The translations under genes were made by a program, and so were the position numbers. 64,000 nt of DNA from a virus: positions 1-64,000 of IMG/VR virus record IMGVR_UViG_3300034121_000850. One strand, given 5' to 3'. The notes under the pieces were generated by a model. That model ran no database searches and was not told where the DNA came from. It saw only the letters and a list, made by a program, of their open reading frames with translations. Shown one piece after another: positions 45,715 through 56,274 of the stretch. The stretch's first letter is position 1, and every line of letters begins with the position of its first letter.

Positions 45715-48015
45715 TTATTTTACAGGTTCTTTAGTATATAACGCATTAACATATTTTTCTAAATCTTCAAGATTTCCAATTAAATTATCCCCCATACCAT
45801 TAACATTAACTAAAAATCTAGGTACACCACTATTACCTGAAATACCTTCAGTATAAGGATTAGCTAACGTAACTTTTATATTATCAGCAGGGTCACCAAC
45901 AAAACCAGAAATAGTTTCTCCATTTAATATTTTTTGTACTTGATTATTAATCATAATATTACCTTTAGGACTTCCTGTTCTATGTTTTATATAAAAACCT
46001 TCTTGTCTTTCAGGAGAAACAGGTATTGTGTAAACAATATCATCTGTAGAATTTTCATTTACTATATGAAATTGCATTGTATTTTCATTTTCACTAAGAG
46101 GTATAATATCAGTTTGTTTAATAATTGCTGGTACTGTATTAACTTCTACTCCATCTAAAGTTCTTACTTGTGTAGAAGGTAAACTTGCCCTAATAAAACC
46201 TTGTGCAACTGCAACAGCTTTAGGATTTGTAATAGTTTTACTTTCTACTTTTGCAATATTAGATTCAGACATTTCTTTAGCAGCTTTATCTAATTTTTCT
46301 TTTTCTACATTAGAAGTATTAGATACTAAAGATAATTTATTATTATGAATAGCTCTACCTTTAGCAACACCACTTAAACCATTCCAAGCTTTAACACCAT
46401 CTTCTACAAGTGGACCTAAACCCTTTCTAAATAGTCCTTCACTAGCAGTCATAACTAATGCAGCAGATTTATCATCACCTTTTTGTTTAAAATATAAAAA
46501 AGCTTGCATACGTTGTTGTTCAGTAGCCCCTAAAACATCTGTTTCAACTAATTTTGCAAGTCCTGCAAAATCAATAGTTATACCAGCTTTTTTAAATATA
46601 TCTTTAACGTAATTATCTTTTTTAAGCTTTTCTTCATGATTTTCTCTAGCTTCTAATTGAAGTCTATATAAAATAGGGTTATCCCCAATATTAATATTTT
46701 CCCCATCTTGTGTAACATTTATAACAGGATAACCTTCTGAATCATAAGTAACATCTTCTACTTTATAAGCAGGTTTTCCTTTTAAATCTTTATTTAAATT
46801 AGTAACATAAGCACTAACCGCTGTTGCAGTTTTAATAGCTTTAGCGTCAACATTTGCAACATTCTTTTCTGCTTGTTCTACTGTTTTAGGAGCAGTATTT
46901 ACATGAGCTACTATATCAGTAACTGTTTCTACACTAGCAGTTTCACCTTTAGCAGCTGCTAAAACCTTACCAACTCTTGCAGAATCTTGTAATACATTTT
47001 GTTCTAAACTTTGTTGAACATAATCTGCTTTCTTACTACCATATTGCATTAACTCTGTTGTTATATTAGCTTTATGATATTCTTTAGCAATAGCATTATT
47101 TATTTCTTGGTCTGTTGCAGTAGGATTTGCATTTTTATACAAATCAAACATTTTTTGATACCCATTTTCTCCTTTAGGGTCATCTTTAGTTATAAAATTA
47201 GAAGCAACATCTTCTTTAGAAAAATCTACATCCATTGTATCGACATGAGCTCTATAATTTAAATGCTCTTGATAACCCCCATTATTATCTAATGCAAGTT
47301 TAATTGATTCTGCGACTTCACTAGCACGAATAGTTTTAATAGTATTTTTTCCATGAATTACAAAAGTAGCTTCTCCAGTAAGAGGGTCAGGTGGACCTTG
47401 ATTATAACTTACATAACCTTCAACACCTTGGTCAAAAGCATAATCTTTAATTACTGTTTCAACAACAGCTATTGCATCAAAAGGAGTTGCAGGTACTTTA
47501 TAAGGATTATAATGACTAACATATTTTCCTGTTACTTTATCTACATGATCATTTCCGACATTCTTTTGAGCATTAGCTACTAATTTTTGTTGGTCTGCAT
47601 GAGGTATTTTAGCAGCTTCTAAACTTTTAATATATTCTTCATTTTTAGTAACATTACCTAAAACTCCTTGTAACATTTGGTCACTTGAGTAATCTCTAAC
47701 AATACCAGAAATCTCTATTTCAGCATCTTCATAATTTCCTCTATTTTTTAAATCTTCAAGTTGTGCTTTAGCTTTATTAGTAGCTTCAAGTAAATGAGGT
47801 TCATTACCCTTTAAAGCACTAAAATTAGCAAGCATTGTTGACATTTTATCTGTTTCACGTTTGTTTGCGATAAATTTATCTTCTTGTGCTTTATATGCAG
47901 TAGCGTATTCTTCAACAGGTATAGATTTTTTAGCCGTACCTTGATATAGGGCGTTCTTTTCTTCTGCAAAAGAAAGAGTAGGAAAAAGATTATTAGTAGC
48001 TGCTAAAGTTTCCAT
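45715..48015 (-). CDS. Putative virion cargo protein (766 residues)
   Basis: It lies 1 base before the RNAP gene in the late transcript. The sequence is mostly helical and Ala/Lys/Glu/Asn-rich (long stretches about 40-130 and 330-480), with a beta-rich C-terminal part (about 600-766). No enzyme motif is seen. In crAss-like phages the genes between the muzzle and the RNAP encode packaged cargo proteins that leave the capsid with the DNA. This placement, not a motif, supports the call. The start is ATG 48015, 5 bases after the preceding gene. Confidence 0.62.
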   Translation of the reverse strand: METLAATNNLFPTLSFAEEKNALYQGTAKKSIPVEEYATAYKAQEDKFIANKRETDKMSTMLANFSALKGNEPHLLEATNKAKAQLEDLKNRGNYEDAEIEISGIVRDYSSDQMLQGVLGNVTKNEEYIKSLEAAKIPHADQQKLVANAQKNVGNDHVDKVTGKYVSHYNPYKVPATPFDAIAVVETVIKDYAFDQGVEGYVSYNQGPPDPLTGEATFVIHGKNTIKTIRASEVAESIKLALDNNGGYQEHLNYRAHVDTMDVDFSKEDVASNFITKDDPKGENGYQKMFDLYKNANPTATDQEINNAIAKEYHKANITTELMQYGSKKADYVQQSLEQNVLQDSARVGKVLAAAKGETASVETVTDIVAHVNTAPKTVEQAEKNVANVDAKAIKTATAVSAYVTNLNKDLKGKPAYKVEDVTYDSEGYPVINVTQDGENINIGDNPILYRLQLEARENHEEKLKKDNYVKDIFKKAGITIDFAGLAKLVETDVLGATEQQRMQAFLYFKQKGDDKSAALVMTASEGLFRKGLGPLVEDGVKAWNGLSGVAKGRAIHNNKLSLVSNTSNVEKEKLDKAAKEMSESNIAKVESKTITNPKAVAVAQGFIRASLPSTQVRTLDGVEVNTVPAIIKQTDIIPLSENENTMQFHIVNENSTDDIVYTIPVSPERQEGFYIKHRTGSPKGNIMINNQVQKILNGETISGFVGDPADNIKVTLANPYTEGISGNSGVPRFLVNVNGMGDNLIGNLEDLEKYVNALYTKEPVK

Positions 48016-48020
48016 TATTA

Positions 48021-49778
48021 TTATTTAGTATCCATTAAAAGTTTTTGTAAAGCTTGTTCAAAACTTACATTAGAAGTCATAGACATTTTTTTAGCTTTTT
48101 TAATAACATCTTTAGATATATCTTTAACCCCGTTTTCAGCAGAAGTATAATCTTTAATTACAGTTTCATCTTCTTCACTTAAAGGAGTATCATCATGTGT
48201 AGTATAACCTGTAAGATTAGAATTGGCAAGAGTGCTTGGAACACTTGGAACACTTGGAGTATTTGGAGTATTTGGAGTATTTGGAGTATTTGGAGTATTT
48301 GGAGTATTAGAACCACCATTAGTAGAAGCATTAACAGGAGCAACAGCTTTACCACCATTAGTATTTAATTTAGCATCAAATCTTTCAGAAGTACCATGAC
48401 TACCATAAAGAGTTCTCCAAATATCTAATTGTTTTCCTTGATATTCTCTATCATAAGCTTCTTGTTTTGCATCTACTTTAGCTTTATTAGTTTCAGAAAT
48501 CATTTGATTTAAGTCTTGTCCAACATCAGCAAGATTTGCAGAATGTGCAGCCAACTTATTAGCATTCCTTGTAGCAGTATCTGTATTAAACTTGTTTATT
48601 TTTTCTGTATTTATATTAGCAATACCTTGTGCATTAAGTCTATTTTGATTTTGCAGTTGCAACTCTGCATTAGTTTTATAAGCGTAAACTTTATTTTTAG
48701 CATTAATTCCAGTTGCAGTGCCTAACATTATTCTACCTAAAGCGTCAGAAGAACTTGAAGTATTACTTGTAACAGCTCTTTCATAATTTTTTAAACCAGA
48801 ATTAATAGAACCAATTTGGTCACCAACTTCAACCCTTGTATTAAGAGGAACTGCATGACTTAAAAGAGGTGCAGGTACATCAGGAGTTTGTTCTGTTATA
48901 ATAGCATTAGCAATATTATCAGCAAACATTGATAAATATTGAGGATTAAATTCTCCACCACCCGCAAATTTACGAAAATTTCCAGCAGTACCACCACTTG
49001 CTTGTTTATAAGATTCTTGCATATCATAAATTTCATTTAAAGGATTTTTTAAACCTTTAAGAGTACCTTCAGCTTTTTCAGCGTTACGTTTATTTGTATT
49101 ATTCGCATGAGAATCACTTGATTTTACTTTAGCTATTTCTGCCATTTTAGTAAACTCAACTTCAGCATTTTTATAATTATCATGTAAAGCTTTAATTTTA
49201 GGATTTTTAAGCATTTCTTCTGCTATTTGAGCAAAACCTAATTTACTTGATATAACTCTTTTACCGTCTAATATTATCTCTTTTTCATCTACATTAGTCC
49301 CATTAGATAAAGCAACAGTATCTTCTTCAGGGCTGTCACTTTGTACTTTTTGAACACCTTTAGCTATTGTTTTTAAAGCGCCTCCTTTTACAGCAACAGG
49401 TTTTCTAAGATTTGTAAATATATCTAAAGTAGACATTTCACCACCTAAAGCTTTATAACCTGCAGTCATATCACCTGTTGTAGTTTCTCCCTCTATTTGG
49501 GCATAATCTGCTTTATATCTGTTTTGTCTTGCAAGTCTATCTCTTATATCTCTAGCTTTTTTTTCTTCTTCTGCTTTATCCTCTCCAGTAACCCAACCAT
49601 AAATACCACCACCGATAGCACCAACAGCGGCACCAATACCTGTACCAATAGGTCCAAAAAAACTACCTAAACCTGCACCAACAGAAACCCCTGTACCTAC
49701 CCCACTTAAAACATCCATTCCAACGTCATAAGTATCTTCTTTAACTTTTGCATTACCTACTGCTTGTCCTATTGCCAT
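48021..49778 (-). CDS. Glycine-zipper cargo protein with Thr-Pro-Asn repeats
   Basis: This 585-residue protein has an N-terminal glycine-zipper region (about residues 25-66: GVGTGVSVGAGLGSFFGPIG...), a motif of proteins that insert in membranes or form channels. Next come helical segments and a low-complexity linker of Asn-Thr-Pro repeats followed by SVPSVPS (about 490-520), with a helical C-terminus. In podovirus-like phages such proteins are ejected to build a conduit across the envelope, like T7 gp14-16. Placement between cargo and muzzle genes fits. The function is inference from the zipper and context. Confidence 0.65.
   Translation of the reverse strand: MAIGQAVGNAKVKEDTYDVGMDVLSGVGTGVSVGAGLGSFFGPIGTGIGAAVGAIGGGIYGWVTGEDKAEEEKKARDIRDRLARQNRYKADYAQIEGETTTGDMTAGYKALGGEMSTLDIFTNLRKPVAVKGGALKTIAKGVQKVQSDSPEEDTVALSNGTNVDEKEIILDGKRVISSKLGFAQIAEEMLKNPKIKALHDNYKNAEVEFTKMAEIAKVKSSDSHANNTNKRNAEKAEGTLKGLKNPLNEIYDMQESYKQASGGTAGNFRKFAGGGEFNPQYLSMFADNIANAIITEQTPDVPAPLLSHAVPLNTRVEVGDQIGSINSGLKNYERAVTSNTSSSSDALGRIMLGTATGINAKNKVYAYKTNAELQLQNQNRLNAQGIANINTEKINKFNTDTATRNANKLAAHSANLADVGQDLNQMISETNKAKVDAKQEAYDREYQGKQLDIWRTLYGSHGTSERFDAKLNTNGGKAVAPVNASTNGGSNTPNTPNTPNTPNTPNTPSVPSVPSTLANSNLTGYTTHDDTPLSEEDETVIKDYTSAENGVKDISKDVIKKAKKMSMTSNVSFEQALQKLLMDTK
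48232..48312 (-). repeat. In-frame 9-base minisatellite coding Asn-Thr-Pro/Ser-Val-Pro repeats
   Basis: About nine 9-base units are seen: GTGCTTGGA, two ACACTTGGA and five exact GTATTTGGA copies, then GTATTAGAA. Read on the minus strand they encode tandem Asn-Thr-Pro units passing into Ser-Val-Pro units. The exact identity of five copies suggests recent slippage and possible length variation between isolates. Confidence 0.9.
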
Positions 49779-49787
49779 AATTTCTAA

Positions 49788-52700
49788 TTATTTACGATAC
49801 GGTTCATATTTATAATCAACATCTAAAAGATTTATAGTATTTTGGTCAACATTGTCATACTCAAACCTTACGGTCACAAAGTTACTAATAAATTTCGACT
49901 TTTCAAAAAAAGTTTTATTTGCATCAATATTTGTAATAATCAAGTCAAAAGTATCATCTAAAAAAGGAAGTAAAGCATTTGCAACTAAATTCCTAAATTT
50001 ACTTACAGACCAACGTCCTCTAATATTTCTATTTACAGGGTTAAACCAAGTTAAGTTTTGATTCAATAATATTCGACCTGAACATTTATTATTGTTGTAT
50101 ATCATAATACTTGTAAAAGTTTCATTATGTAATTCAACATTACTACTATTTCTAACTTCAGTTTCCCAATTTACAGAACGAAATAATTTTATAATATCTA
50201 TAGGATTATTAAAAACTATATCAATATATGAAGGGTATACAAAACCTCCAATATATTGTGCTTTATTACTTTGATTTGTTTTATAAATTTGTGAAGTAGA
50301 TACAGCAAAAACACCATTACGTTGACTATACATCATATGAGGATAATAATCATGAAAACTATTAAAACCTTTTATATTAAAAGAATAACTTAAAGTAAAT
50401 GGTAATGTTTCACCTTCAAATCTATTTTTAGCAAATATAATTCTTTTATATTTATCATCATAAACAATAAAAGAACCTTTTATAGTAAAAGGGTTATCAT
50501 CGTTATTTGATGCTAAAGATGAACCCCCGTAAGTTAAAAAATAATCTTTATATCCATTGTCTGATATAATTTCAGCTTTCGCCCCTTCTACTACTATAAG
50601 TTGTTTTCTGTCTTTATCATAAACTACATAACCATTAGGTATTATAATACTTGCAAACATATCTCCACAACCTATATAACCTTCATCAACTGTTATAACT
50701 TCTTTAGGAGGTCTTTCAAATAAATCAGAACTTTTAAGATAAGCAACAAGTTCATCAGTTTGTATTACGTCCTTAGTGCTTGTATAAAAAAGAGCATTCC
50801 TCATCTGTATATATAAGTTACTGTCAGCCCCTCTAACAGTCCATATAACGCCTTTATTTCTTGGCATCTCATAATAACTGTCTAATAAAAAGATACGCCA
50901 TGCAACCTGCTTAGATTCATCTTGTTGAGTGTTCGACAAATAAACCCTAAAACGTAATTTATCTACATAATCAATATAAGGATTATAAGGTATAGGTACT
51001 TTAAGTCTATTTACAGAATTATAACTATAATCATAAGGATATAAATGTCCAACAGAAGCATCTAATTCAATGTTTCTTTTTTCCGCCTCTCTATAATATA
51101 AATTAAAATAACTATACTCTCTATGTTTTATTCGTAAAGCAAATCTTACAGCAAAACCACTAGTTTGTGTAGGAGTTACTACATTAAATTTAATAAATTG
51201 AATACGCTCGCCATTAAAAATATCCCAATTATAAACTTCATCAATAGGGTTATATAAATTAACACCAGTTGTTGGAAAAAAATAATTAGAAGATATTAAA
51301 TCTTGACCATAAAAACTAACATATAAATCATAAGCTAAAACTTTTAATGTAGCATATCTTGGATTTAATAAACGTGTTACAGCTGCTGTATCATGCGCAC
51401 CACCAGCAGATACAATATCAGAATTTAAAGCACTTAAAGATTCATAAGCGCCAAATGCAGTAAAAAGGGAAAAATATATATAATCAACACTTAAAAAAAG
51501 ACAAGCTTCTCTACCTTGATTGTTGTATAAAGTATGAGCAACATTATCTTCTTCTAAATATTCATAACCTGTTACTGGAATATTTTTTTCACTTGCAATA
51601 TCAAAACCCCCTATTAAAGATGTAAGTTGACTATCGAGCATATAACCATTAAAACCATTCCAAAATTCTGATTTTAAATAATGTACACCAATAGCAGGTT
51701 TATCTACTAATAAATGAAAAGAATACATTCTAAATCCATGCTTTGTTACAGCTGTATTAAGATTAGTATTAGATACACCAGGTAATATAAAAGAACCTCC
51801 TAATACAGTAGAATTTCTTACACCTCTATCAGCGTGCATAAAATAAAAACTTTGTACTAAATCTTCAATTTCAGTAGGAATGTAAATATCACTAAAAACA
51901 ATACCTAAAGAAAATTTAGCATAAAAATCTCCTGTATTATGGAATAATTCTGTACAAGGTAATTTATGATGTCTTACCTTTTCATTCCTAATACTATCAA
52001 TTAAACCAGTTCCATCCCAAACATCAAAAGCATCTAAATCAGGATATGTTTCTGTTGCATTTTCCCAAAAACCCATAACACCTCCAACATCAGCAGTTTC
52101 TCTTAAATGGAAATATTTAAGGTCATCAGCCATGTCTAATTCATATTGGTTAATGCTATAAAAATCCGAAGCATTAGCATTTTCAAGTAAAGGAGGTGGG
52201 ATAACAAAAACAAAAGTAGCAGGAGTTCCTGTTATAGCTGCTATTAAAGCAGGACTACAAGGTACATCTAATATAAAATTTTGAAGAATACCAAAAGTAG
52301 GGGGTGCAGATGAAGGTGATGTTGATATAATATTATATGTAATACCTAATATAGTCACTGTTGGTAAAGGGTCATTAGTGACATAATAACTACCAGGAAT
52401 ATAACCAGGAGTTAAAGGGAACTCTATAATAATAGTAAGATTCCCTGTCATAGTTCCCATATCCTCACAACCTGCTCCAAGTACATCCCCTATCAAATCA
52501 GGAAGAGTATTATCAATATCAACAATAGCAGGTCTTCTACCAGGAATATGAAAACCTTCACTATAAGTACCATCTTTAAATACAAATCCTATATATAAAG
52601 CAGATATTTCATCAGGCATTACACCTTTAAGAGAGTATATTACAGAAGCTGATGCGCCATCAGAAAATTCATTAGATATTTGACTATCACTAACTTCTGT

Positions 52701-53744
52701 AACCCAAGTTGTTTTAATGTTATTTGCATACTTTTGATAATTTATTTTAGGTTTTACATCAACATTACCTACAACTAATTTATTAAGAGTTTCAGTACCT
52801 GTTTTAACTTTTTCAAAAGAAGTTCTTAAACCTATTAACTCTTCAGTAGTTTGTATATCATTTTCATGTAACCCTGTATATATAAATTCATCAATCCCTG
52901 TTAATGTAATTGGTCTTGTTATAACGTCATGTGCAGTATAAATATTACCAGCTCTTCTTAGTGTTGATATTTTATATTTTTGATATCTTATATCTAAATT
53001 TGTAATTCTTAAATGAATAGTTTGACTGACTATTTGATTTGCCCCGTGACTTAAACCTTCAAATGCATCAACTAAATTAAAAGGTAAACCTATAGGAATA
53101 GGGTTACTAAATTGAGTATAATTAGTTTGGTCAAATTCATTTAAAAGGTATGAAATAGTAAAATAATAAACACCACTAGGAATTAAACCCCCTCCCTTAA
53201 CAACTTTAATAAGTTCAAAATTAGGTAAAATAAATTCAGGAAATAGATAAGATAATACTATTTTATCGGCATCAACTAATTCAAAAACCCCATCAACAGC
53301 AAAAGGTAGAGTATTTATATTTAATATTTTTGGTTTTTTAGAAAGTGTATTTACACCATCCCACCATGAAATAATAATCTCACCTTTATAATTTTTAAAA
53401 TACTTACCTTCAATAGGATTTTCAATTAAAAACCCAAATAAAACAGTCCTAACAATAGTAGTATAAGCCCCTGTTTCATCTAAAAAACCAATTTCAGATA
53501 TAGTGTCATTTGTGCTAAAAATTACTGTTTCATTACCAACAGGGATAATACCGTTAATTCTATAAGGGGTAACAGTTGCTGGATTTCCATTAACTGTATT
53601 GATATACAAATTAAAACCTTCTTCATTCTTAATAGAAGTTAAACTATGATTATGTACAATATTTCTAGCAGCCCTCCAAGAACCTTGTTCTTGAAGGCTT
53701 TGTGAATTATCTAATTTACTACCTTTATTAAACTTTGTTGCCAT
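49788..53744 (-). CDS. Muzzle/stabilisation-like tail protein
   Basis: This 1318-residue protein has the mostly beta-strand composition of a phage tail protein and an opening (KFNKGSKLDNSQSLQEQGSWRAARNIVHNHSLTSIKNEEGF) resembling crAss-like proteins annotated as P22 gp10-like stabilisation protein, known structurally as the tail muzzle. It has no catalytic motif. Its stop is close to the cargo gene and its start overlaps the ring gene's stop by one base (TAATGG), consistent with one late transcript of neck and tail parts. The name rests on resemblance and gene order, not alignment. Confidence 0.66.
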   Translation of the reverse strand: MATKFNKGSKLDNSQSLQEQGSWRAARNIVHNHSLTSIKNEEGFNLYINTVNGNPATVTPYRINGIIPVGNETVIFSTNDTISEIGFLDETGAYTTIVRTVLFGFLIENPIEGKYFKNYKGEIIISWWDGVNTLSKKPKILNINTLPFAVDGVFELVDADKIVLSYLFPEFILPNFELIKVVKGGGLIPSGVYYFTISYLLNEFDQTNYTQFSNPIPIGLPFNLVDAFEGLSHGANQIVSQTIHLRITNLDIRYQKYKISTLRRAGNIYTAHDVITRPITLTGIDEFIYTGLHENDIQTTEELIGLRTSFEKVKTGTETLNKLVVGNVDVKPKINYQKYANNIKTTWVTEVSDSQISNEFSDGASASVIYSLKGVMPDEISALYIGFVFKDGTYSEGFHIPGRRPAIVDIDNTLPDLIGDVLGAGCEDMGTMTGNLTIIIEFPLTPGYIPGSYYVTNDPLPTVTILGITYNIISTSPSSAPPTFGILQNFILDVPCSPALIAAITGTPATFVFVIPPPLLENANASDFYSINQYELDMADDLKYFHLRETADVGGVMGFWENATETYPDLDAFDVWDGTGLIDSIRNEKVRHHKLPCTELFHNTGDFYAKFSLGIVFSDIYIPTEIEDLVQSFYFMHADRGVRNSTVLGGSFILPGVSNTNLNTAVTKHGFRMYSFHLLVDKPAIGVHYLKSEFWNGFNGYMLDSQLTSLIGGFDIASEKNIPVTGYEYLEEDNVAHTLYNNQGREACLFLSVDYIYFSLFTAFGAYESLSALNSDIVSAGGAHDTAAVTRLLNPRYATLKVLAYDLYVSFYGQDLISSNYFFPTTGVNLYNPIDEVYNWDIFNGERIQFIKFNVVTPTQTSGFAVRFALRIKHREYSYFNLYYREAEKRNIELDASVGHLYPYDYSYNSVNRLKVPIPYNPYIDYVDKLRFRVYLSNTQQDESKQVAWRIFLLDSYYEMPRNKGVIWTVRGADSNLYIQMRNALFYTSTKDVIQTDELVAYLKSSDLFERPPKEVITVDEGYIGCGDMFASIIIPNGYVVYDKDRKQLIVVEGAKAEIISDNGYKDYFLTYGGSSLASNNDDNPFTIKGSFIVYDDKYKRIIFAKNRFEGETLPFTLSYSFNIKGFNSFHDYYPHMMYSQRNGVFAVSTSQIYKTNQSNKAQYIGGFVYPSYIDIVFNNPIDIIKLFRSVNWETEVRNSSNVELHNETFTSIMIYNNNKCSGRILLNQNLTWFNPVNRNIRGRWSVSKFRNLVANALLPFLDDTFDLIITNIDANKTFFEKSKFISNFVTVRFEYDNVDQNTINLLDVDYKYEPYRK

Positions 53745-54466
53745 TATGCTATAATTAAACTACCTTCTGTACTTTCAAATATATTAGAATCTGTACTTAA
53801 AGCAAATGTTGTATCTTCAAAGAATCTTTGTACTTTTCCAGTATCAATAATAACACTATTCCAACCACGCATAAATAATTCCATATCATCAATATCAGGA
53901 AAATCAACAGAGTTCTTAGCCCTCCATCTTTTATCTTCCCAACGGGCTTCTGCTTTTTCAAAAGGTATTTGAGATATATCACCACGTAATGTTAGCAACA
54001 TTACGATATACCATTCTACTGCACCAATAAATTCAAAATTATCGGGTATAAGAGGAAAACCTTTACAATCTAAAGGTATAGTCTTACAATAAACAACAAT
54101 ACACCCCTCTTCAAAAGAAGTGTGTATATAACCAGGATTTAATGTATAACTATTATTAGCATCAACAGGAAGATGGTCTGTAAATTTACATGGGTTATGA
54201 AATCTAAGAGAACCATTACGGGGTAATCTACAACCTTTATAACTAACCCCTAATACAGTATCTAAATGACATGGTAAAGCTACTTTACCTTCTTCTACAT
54301 TTAATTGAATACCTGTTTCAACACTTGCAAAATAAGAACCAATACCTCTAATAGCCTCACCAACCATCTCATAAGCATCCCCTGTCCATGAAGTATTAGT
54401 AGGTCTAAAATCTCTTATAATTTTGGCTATAACAGCACTTGATGATATTGTTTGAACAGCGGGCAT
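53744..54466 (-). CDS. Tail ring/adaptor protein (P22 gp4 / T7 gp11-like)
   Basis: This 240-residue protein has an early helical stretch (SWTGDAYEMVGEAIRGIGSYFA), then GKVALPCHLDTVLGVSYKGCRLPRNG, a SFEEGCIVVYCKTIPLDCKGFPLIPDNFEFIGAVEWYI block and a late helix. This is the typical order of P22 gp4/T7 gp11-type tail adaptor proteins (parallel helices plus a strand-turn 'L-P-x-D ... G' region and 'P-L-I-P-D'). It should form a ring below the portal. It is flanked by other small ring candidates, and its stop overlaps the muzzle gene start by one base. Confidence 0.74.
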   Translation of the reverse strand: MPAVQTISSSAVIAKIIRDFRPTNTSWTGDAYEMVGEAIRGIGSYFASVETGIQLNVEEGKVALPCHLDTVLGVSYKGCRLPRNGSLRFHNPCKFTDHLPVDANNSYTLNPGYIHTSFEEGCIVVYCKTIPLDCKGFPLIPDNFEFIGAVEWYIVMLLTLRGDISQIPFEKAEARWEDKRWRAKNSVDFPDIDDMELFMRGWNSVIIDTGKVQRFFEDTTFALSTDSNIFESTEGSLIIA

Positions 54467-54469
54467 CTT

Positions 54470-55195
54470 TTAAAAGTTAGTTATAGAATATCTTTGTAAT
54501 TTATCTGTATAAGGAATACTATTTAAAAGAAATACACCATCTGAAACAGTTGTTGTTTCTAATTTAGAAGTACTTGCTTTTTTATTAGAAGGCTTGTATT
54601 GATAATTTAAAGTAGTATTAGAATGTATGCTTTTACAACTCCAATACCACCAAAACATATAACGCTCTGTATGGTACATTAACCACTTCTCACCGTTATT
54701 ATGTTTTATAATATTATTATCTTTATCTCGTTCTAAAACTTCGTAAGGAGTAACACCTTCTTTAATTAAGCGTGCTTTATTAGCATTACTTGCACCCCAA
54801 TTAATTCTTAGCTTATTAGTTTTAACTTCTTCTCTTCTAATGTAAAAACTTCCACATGAAGTAGAAGGGTACATAGAATAGTTATAACCTTTTAATATAG
54901 CTAATGATATTTTGTAAAAAAACTTTTTAATAATAAAAGTAAAAATTGGTATAGGAACGTCTAATACCTTTTTTAAAACTTCAGCTTTTTGTTTAGTATA
55001 ATTAAACTTAACAGCTATTTTAGCAATAATTACTTCTTTATCTTCTTTTTTACTTGATTTAAGATAATCTGTTGAAGTTTGTAATTTTGATAATAAATTA
55101 TCTAAAATACTTAAATCTTTTTCAAGTAAAATTTTATAGACATCATAATAATCACTTAATTTTATTGTATCACTCTTTAAAGTTAATCTCTTCAT
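54470..55195 (-). CDS. Putative tail ring protein
   Basis: This 241-residue basic protein lies 3 bases upstream of the P22 gp4-like gene and overlaps the preceding gene by 26 bases. It has a helical N-terminus (about 1-85), a short hydrophobic segment near 86-105 and a beta-rich middle. Together with its position, this fits one of the stacked ring proteins of the crAss-like tail. No motif is recognised, and an assembly chaperone is an alternative. Confidence 0.58.
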   Translation of the reverse strand: MKRLTLKSDTIKLSDYYDVYKILLEKDLSILDNLLSKLQTSTDYLKSSKKEDKEVIIAKIAVKFNYTKQKAEVLKKVLDVPIPIFTFIIKKFFYKISLAILKGYNYSMYPSTSCGSFYIRREEVKTNKLRINWGASNANKARLIKEGVTPYEVLERDKDNNIIKHNNGEKWLMYHTERYMFWWYWSCKSIHSNTTLNYQYKPSNKKASTSKLETTTVSDGVFLLNSIPYTDKLQRYSITNF

Positions 55196-55796
55196 TTTCT
55201 GTTACAAGTTTAAATTCATTTGCTAATATACTTTGAACCATTAAAGGTATTAAATCTAATGCTATTGGAAACTCTGAATTATCATCATAACATTCAGAAT
55301 CACAATAATTTATAAGACCTTCTAAATCTTCAAAATAATGTATTACTTCTAAATAGGCAAGCTTAGTTTTATTAAACACGTAAATATGATTATCAATATA
55401 ATCATATCTTCCTATATTAAAAGTATATTTATTATGCTTAGTAAATTTTAATTCTTGTAAAGTGGTATAAGTTAAATCTTCAAATCCAGCAAGAAGTCCT
55501 ACATGAAGAAAAGGTGCACCACCTTTAATTCTTATAGGACGGGGAAAAGGATTTTTAGTCTTTAGTATTTTACAACCTACATCAATATAACAATTATCTG
55601 CTTTATCAACTTTAACTAATTCAACTACAATACGTTGTCTAAGTGTTTTCTCAACACCATCTTTTTCAACGCTTCTGCGTAATTCTAAAGCTCTGTATTG
55701 CTTAACAGCAAACTTAGCTTGTTGAATTACTGCGTAATCATTAGCTTTATTTAATTTCCTTGCAATATAACTACTAATCTGATTCAGGCTTGCCAT
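55170..55796 (-). CDS. Putative tail ring/collar protein
   Basis: This 208-residue protein has a long helical N-terminus (about 1-50, basic) and a beta-rich remainder (RIKGGAPFLHVGLLAGFEDLTYTTLQELKFT...). It overlaps the next gene by 26 bases and the holin-like gene by 23 bases, so it is firmly in the late transcript. It is probably a second head-to-tail ring protein. The role is inferred from location and size. Confidence 0.58.
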   Translation of the reverse strand: MASLNQISSYIARKLNKANDYAVIQQAKFAVKQYRALELRRSVEKDGVEKTLRQRIVVELVKVDKADNCYIDVGCKILKTKNPFPRPIRIKGGAPFLHVGLLAGFEDLTYTTLQELKFTKHNKYTFNIGRYDYIDNHIYVFNKTKLAYLEVIHYFEDLEGLINYCDSECYDDNSEFPIALDLIPLMVQSILANEFKLVTENEEINFKE

Positions 55797-56274
55797 CTTT
55801 TATAGTAGGTTTAGTAATAAAATCTATTAATTTATCTTTTATAATAATAAGTAAATCGTTTTGTTTAGTATTTTTAATTATGGAATAAAATTGAATTAAA
55901 CCATAATAACCTGCGGTCATTTTAAAAATACTTAAATCAATTTGAATTATATATCTTTCTAAGATAAATGCACTACATAAAGATATAAGATAAACTGCAA
56001 TAGTTATACCTGATTTAGATAGACCAGCAGTACTTATACCTTTTTTATTACCTTTATCATCTAAATCCCCATATGATTTAGTTATACCTGTAAATATATT
56101 AAGTCCGATTAAAAGCCCTAAAGCTATGAAAACTTCTTGATATGATGTAATAATACTTATTAACATTGTTAACAAAATTACTAACAATCCAGTGAATGCC
56201 ATTTTTATCTTAATGCCTAATATCATTAAGAAATCCAAGAAATTATTATCTATATTATTAAAATTTAAGTTCAT
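55774..56274 (-). CDS. Holin-like membrane protein
   Basis: This 166-residue protein has three or four hydrophobic segments: about 26-46 (AFTGLLVILLTMLISIITSY), 47-65, 87-106 and possibly 115-130, with a basic, polar C-terminal tail. Topology and length resemble the Bacteroidota phage holin family, which forms holes in the inner membrane and releases lysis enzymes. In crAss-like phages a holin gene in the tail block is common. No endolysin gene is seen beside it. The start overlaps the previous gene's stop by 4 bases (ATGA). Confidence 0.7.
   Translation of the reverse strand: MNLNFNNIDNNFLDFLMILGIKIKMAFTGLLVILLTMLISIITSYQEVFIALGLLIGLNIFTGITKSYGDLDDKGNKKGISTAGLSKSGITIAVYLISLCSAFILERYIIQIDLSIFKMTAGYYGLIQFYSIIKNTKQNDLLIIIKDKLIDFITKPTIKDGKPESD

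Noticed and set aside
48232-48312. Tandem repeat as a possible CRISPR
   Set aside because: Nine-base units with no spacers, all in-frame coding a Pro-rich linker. No CRISPR-like array was seen anywhere.
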